Shown here: positions 60,248 through 64,000 of the stretch, in pieces | How positions within the stretch are numbered: the first letter of the stretch is position 1 | Layout: each line of letters begins with the position of its first letter | NCBI GenBank assembly: GCA_965222505.1 | Contig: OZ244956.1 | Span: 3,286,001-3,350,000, forward strand | Source: G965222505 sp965222505 | GTDB taxonomy: Bacteria > Bacteroidota > Rhodothermia > Rhodothermales > DATKEJ01 | Direction: 5' to 3' | DNA length: 64,000 nt | Position numbers and translations under genes: made by a program | Notes under the pieces: generated by a model | What the model saw: the letters and a program-made list of their open reading frames with translations, nothing else | What the model was told of the DNA's origin: nothing | Databases searched by the model: none

Positions 60248-60347
60248 ATCGTCCTGTCCGTTTAAGTGTTATCTTTTCGCCAACCCTGTCATAGAGGTCG
60301 GCACAGCCCTGTGCATCCTGAACATCTCACCTCAACCCTGTATCCTC

Positions 60348-63300
60348 ATGCACCGTTATCCGTTATTGCAACCATTGGTATTGATCGTCTTTCTGTTCGC
60401 GCTGACGGCGCAATCTGCACAAGCCTGGAAGCCGACGACGCATGTGTACCTGGCGCTTCAGGTGGTCGATGAACTGCTGAGCACTACATGTTCGTTTGAT
60501 CCGGGTGATGGATCGGCCCCGGTAACGTTCAATAAGGCAGCAGGGGAGTTGTGCATCTTCAGGGTGGATTACAAAACAGGGGAGCAACTGGCGTTGATCG
60601 GCACCTACGCCGTTGACCCCGCACTGGTGAGTGCGCTGGAAAACCATCTGCCGTCCTTTATTGCCGGAGTGCTGGGGCCGGACGCGTACCCGGATATGGT
60701 GACGGGGCAGACGCGCATTCACCCGGACGATGTGGTCTACAACGGCCACCGCATCCTGACCAATGAGTGGCTGGAACACATCTGGGAACGGGCATTGGAC
60801 GATGGGCAACCCCAGGTCCTGGCCTTCGCTGCCGGCTACCTGACCCATGCCTCCGGGGACATGTTCATGCATACCTTCGTCAACCACTTTGCCGGGGGGG
60901 CGTTTGCCTTTCCCGTCAATGGCCTCAAGCATATGGTGTTTGAAGGCTACATCGGCAAGCGCGCCCCGAAACTGCCGGATGACATTTTTGATCTGGAACT
61001 CGATCCGGCCGTGAAGGATTTTGTCTTCGATACCCTTGTCGATGCCAAACCCGGCTCTCGGCTGGCCCAACTGATGGTCAACGTCGATCCCCGCGATGTG
61101 ACCAATGACGATGGCGATCCAAACCAGATCAGCTATGGCTCCCTGTTTGCCATCCCACCCATCTATTCCTCCCTCCGGTACGGCCTCGAAGCCGAGGTAG
61201 ATCATTTCAACCGTACCGTTGACAACTTCGACGAGGCGTTTGAAGCCACACAGGATTCCCTGGATGCCCTGGCCGATGCCGGGGTGTGCAACCCGGCCCT
61301 GCCGCTCCCCGGCGATCTGTGTGCCGAACAGCTTGCCCAGGGGGTATTGATCATTGCCCAGAAAGAAGGATATATCCTCACTAACGGTGCCCAGGCCGCC
61401 TTCATGGCGGAATGGGCCGAGGACATCCGCATCGGGCTGGAAGCCTGGGTAGACCTCAACCACGAAGTCGGCAAGGCGCTGCTTTTTAATGTGGAACGGA
61501 GCGTAGACCGCAACGAGATTACGGACTTGTTCAACACCTATAAAAACCAGCACTTTCTGGCGATGAACGGTGTGCCGGACGGGGTAGGGGGGACGCTCGA
61601 TTTTATCGAACAGATCAAAGAGGTGTTCTTCCCGGAGGAAATCCGCGAGCAGATCAACATGATCCGGGATGATTTGATCGACCAGTTTATCCTGGCCCGG
61701 TTTGATACCTCGCTCGATGAAGTGCGTTTTATCCTCGGCTTCCCCGAACTGCGTTTTGAAATCATGAATCAACCCTGTGCGTCGGAAGACCTTGGTTGCG
61801 AACGACCCTCGACCCTCATCGACATGGGCACCCTCAACCGGCAGTTTTTGGGAATTGATGATGACGGTTTTGAATTTGGCGATACCCGGTTCTGGGATGT
61901 GTTGGACTTTGAGCCGGCCTACAATACCATGACGATCAACAAGCTCCTCTTGCTCTCAGCGGGCAGTGTACAGGACCTGCGGACGGACCTCGACTGTGAT
62001 GCCGCCACCTGCCCGTTTATGGACAATGCCATGCTCGGTTTTCTGGACAGCATCGACAAGGACAACCAGTGGCTCCTTGACACTCAGAATGAGCAGATGG
62101 TATTCGGGATGTGTGATCAGTACACACAAATGTTCAAGGCGCAAGCCGGTGAATTGGCTCCGTGTCCCAGCCGGTTGGCGCCGCCAACGCTTACACCCGG
62201 TGGGACGTTTAATGCACCCGTCACGGTGACGATATTCCATGAACTCGGGGATGATGTTGATGTCTATTACACCATCAACGATGCAGGTCAGGTGGTGGAA
62301 CCCACCAACGATCCCAATGACCCCCTGCGGTTTCAGCGTTCTACCAAATATGAGCAACCGTTTCTGCTCTCTGCCCCGTTTGTGGGGCAGGTGCGGCCAC
62401 TGGTGGTGGCGGCACGGGCCTTCAAGGATGGGGCGTTTGTGCCCAGCGCTACCGTAGAGGAAGCCTACACCATTGATGCCCAATTACCGGCACCAACGTT
62501 CTTCCCCGATCTGGATGCGTTCACGACGCTTGTCAACATAGACATCAATGGGCCACAAGGTGCGTCTCTCTTTTACACCACCGACGGGAGTGATCCAGAT
62601 TACAACGATATCCCCTATACTGGTGCGATCCAGTTTGGCGTTGGGACGCACACCCTGAAGGCGGTAGCCTACCGTATCGGGTTTCCGCAGAGTCCGGTGG
62701 TGACCAAGACGTTTACCGTCTATAGTGCCTCCGCCAACCGCGTGGCCGATCCCATCCTGACCCCCGGCTCGGGTCAGTTTACCCCTTCGGTTCAGGTCAC
62801 CATGACCTCATCCACGCAGGATGCCCAGATCCGGTACACAACTGCAAAGGATCAGGTGCCGGACAATCCGACGCAGAACTCGCAGTTGTACACCGGGCCG
62901 GTGGAGTTGGGCCTCGGCAACTGGTTTGTACGGGTTATCGCGTTTAGGAACGGTCTGCCGCCGAGCAACCTGGTGCAGCGCAACTACAACGTCTCTACAC
63001 CCCTGGGGACCACGGCCATCACCGGCATCGAACCCAACGGCGGCACCTTCAACAATGACATTGAAGTCACCATCACCGCCGCTACTGATCCGCCGACGCA
63101 GGGGGTACGGATTTTCTACACGACGGATACCAGTGACCCGGTCATTGATCCCCAACGCGCCGGTAACTACAGCGAACCGTTCGACCTGGGCGAATCCACG
63201 ACTGTCAAGGCCGCAGCCACCCGGACGTTTTTCACCAACAGCGCCATCGCCTCTGCCGATTTTCGGTTCGTGGCGGCGACTCCGCAAATCGAACCCGCCC

Positions 63301-64000
63301 TCGGTTCTTTCCTGGATGGCGTAGAAGTGACCATGACCTCCGAAACGGAAGAGGGTGAGATCCGCTATACCACCGATGGCACAGAACCAAACGATACCTC
63401 AACGCTGTACGCCGGGCCGTTTACCCTGACCAGTAGTGCGACGGTTAAGGCTGTTGCTTTCAAGGATGACTATTTCTTTAGCGAAACGGCCTCGGCCAAC
63501 CTGATCGTAGGAACCTCGGCACCACCGGTGGTGGCCCGGCAGCCGGAAGATCGGGTGGTGACCGTCGGAGAGAGGGTCGGGTTTGTGGTTCGGGCAACGG
63601 GTGTGCCTACGCCCACGGTGCAATGGCAACGCAACGGCACAGCCATTGACGGAGCCACCTCAGACACCCTGACCATTGCCTCGGTTACATTGGATGATGC
63701 CGGAGTGTACCAAGCCCTGCTCACCAATGCCAGCGGCACAGACACAACCCGGAGCGCCAATCTGATTGTAAACCCGGAAGCCGTACCGCCGCAGATCGTG
63801 ACGCAGCCCATCGGGGTGGAGGTGCAGGTCGGGGAAGCCGTCGTGCTGGCTGTTGAAGCCACCGGTGAGCCGGAGCCGACGTTCATCTGGTTACGCAACG
63901 GCACCGCCCTTCCGGCGCAGACGGACAATGTGCTGGCCTTCCCAAGTGTAGAACTGGTACATGCCGGGGCGTATCAGGCGGTTGCCGTCAACAGCGCCGG
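60348..64000 (+). CDS. Very large secreted protein: Zn-phospholipase C-like, chitobiase-C-like and Ig-like domains (3'-truncated)
   Basis: The frame from ATG 60348 stays open to the window end (over 1217 codons), so the stop lies beyond. Signal peptide: LVLIVFLFALTAQSAQA. Residues about 27-330 resemble zinc-dependent phospholipase C (PF00882-like) with WKPTTHVYLALQVVDEL, NGHRILTNEWLEHIWERAL and FAAGYLTHASGDMFMHTFVNH, where the His residues would bind zinc. Four or more repeats of the chitobiase/hexosaminidase C-terminal type follow (for example VYYTINDAG, LFYTTDGSDPDYN, IRYTTDGTEPNDTS, about residues 610-1055). Ig-like domains come next (PPVVARQPEDRVVTVGERVGF... and PPQIVTQPIGVEVQVGEAVVL). 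It is probably a surface lipase or adhesin. Whether a T9SS domain ends it cannot be seen. Confidence 0.85.
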   Translation, partial: MHRYPLLQPLVLIVFLFALTAQSAQAWKPTTHVYLALQVVDELLSTTCSFDPGDGSAPVTFNKAAGELCIFRVDYKTGEQLALIGTYAVDPALVSALENHLPSFIAGVLGPDAYPDMVTGQTRIHPDDVVYNGHRILTNEWLEHIWERALDDGQPQVLAFAAGYLTHASGDMFMHTFVNHFAGGAFAFPVNGLKHMVFEGYIGKRAPKLPDDIFDLELDPAVKDFVFDTLVDAKPGSRLAQLMVNVDPRDVTNDDGDPNQISYGSLFAIPPIYSSLRYGLEAEVDHFNRTVDNFDEAFEATQDSLDALADAGVCNPALPLPGDLCAEQLAQGVLIIAQKEGYILTNGAQAAFMAEWAEDIRIGLEAWVDLNHEVGKALLFNVERSVDRNEITDLFNTYKNQHFLAMNGVPDGVGGTLDFIEQIKEVFFPEEIREQINMIRDDLIDQFILARFDTSLDEVRFILGFPELRFEIMNQPCASEDLGCERPSTLIDMGTLNRQFLGIDDDGFEFGDTRFWDVLDFEPAYNTMTINKLLLLSAGSVQDLRTDLDCDAATCPFMDNAMLGFLDSIDKDNQWLLDTQNEQMVFGMCDQYTQMFKAQAGELAPCPSRLAPPTLTPGGTFNAPVTVTIFHELGDDVDVYYTINDAGQVVEPTNDPNDPLRFQRSTKYEQPFLLSAPFVGQVRPLVVAARAFKDGAFVPSATVEEAYTIDAQLPAPTFFPDLDAFTTLVNIDINGPQGASLFYTTDGSDPDYNDIPYTGAIQFGVGTHTLKAVAYRIGFPQSPVVTKTFTVYSASANRVADPILTPGSGQFTPSVQVTMTSSTQDAQIRYTTAKDQVPDNPTQNSQLYTGPVELGLGNWFVRVIAFRNGLPPSNLVQRNYNVSTPLGTTAITGIEPNGGTFNNDIEVTITAATDPPTQGVRIFYTTDTSDPVIDPQRAGNYSEPFDLGESTTVKAAATRTFFTNSAIASADFRFVAATPQIEPALGSFLDGVEVTMTSETEEGEIRYTTDGTEPNDTSTLYAGPFTLTSSATVKAVAFKDDYFFSETASANLIVGTSAPPVVARQPEDRVVTVGERVGFVVRATGVPTPTVQWQRNGTAIDGATSDTLTIASVTLDDAGVYQALLTNASGTDTTRSANLIVNPEAVPPQIVTQPIGVEVQVGEAVVLAVEATGEPEPTFIWLRNGTALPAQTDNVLAFPSVELVHAGAYQAVAVNSA

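Noticed and set aside
60363..61772. 469-codon frame opposite the phospholipase-like gene
   Set aside because: The plus-strand frame is longer, has a signal peptide and zinc-ligand motifs, and stays open to the window end.

Overview
The window looks like a chromosome segment of a Gram-negative, gliding-type Bacteroidota relative, most likely Rhodothermota/Rhodothermales. Reasons: moderately high GC; at least eight proteins ending in type IX secretion (T9SS) C-terminal sorting domains (YPNPF...LYxxR type); PorV/PorQ-family and PorU2-like proteins; TonB-dependent receptors with an N-terminal carboxypeptidase-regulatory-like domain; and no SusD homologue in a glycan-use locus. The taxon is inferred from gene content, not from a marker gene.

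Layout. 1-10.1 kb: the 3' part of a membrane pyrophosphatase, a rhomboid protease, a FecA-like TonB receptor under a perfect 9-1-9 palindrome, and a giant C25 (gingipain-like) peptidase with its own sorting domain. 10.4-27.1 kb: a divergent exopolysaccharide cluster. Leftward are a sugar-phosphate transferase, sulfotransferase, DegT-like protein, GT4 glycosyltransferase, FemAB-like acyltransferase and a FlaA1/PglF-type dehydratase. Rightward are a Wzz/BY-kinase, an SLBB protein, UDP-glucose dehydrogenase, a CBS-fused nucleotide-sugar dehydrogenase, a HAD phosphatase, mannose-1-phosphate guanylyltransferase, a GH16 hydrolase and an AhpD-like protein, mostly with overlapping start and stop codons. 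No Wzx flippase or Wzy polymerase is in view.

27.1-56.6 kb: an SGNH hydrolase, then a beta-glucan/alpha-glucan utilisation region. It holds a laminarinase-like GH16-CBM6, a secreted CBM9-like protein, a TonB receptor, a large Ca-loop T9SS protein, a PorV-family protein, a parvulin foldase, a TPR lipoprotein, GH3, GH26-like, GH5-CBM6, a ThuA-GSDH-PKD-CBM6-PA14 protein whose sorting domain is broken by frameshifts, and a GH13 alpha-amylase. LacI-family-type operators sit in front of the GH16, CBM9 and amylase genes, and suggest a repressor-controlled glycan regulon. Polymers would be cut at the surface by T9SS-exported enzymes, imported through the TonB channel and finished by GH3.

56.9-64 kb: a conserved lipoprotein, a DHFR/RibD-like reductase, a small ferredoxin next to a geranylgeranyl-reductase-family flavoprotein, and the start of a very large secreted protein (zinc-dependent phospholipase C-like domain, chitobiase-C-like repeats, Ig-like domains) that runs off the window.

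Intergenic spaces repeatedly carry inverted arrays of 7-bp tandem repeats, in three sequence families. No tRNA, rRNA, CRISPR array or intact insertion sequence was seen.
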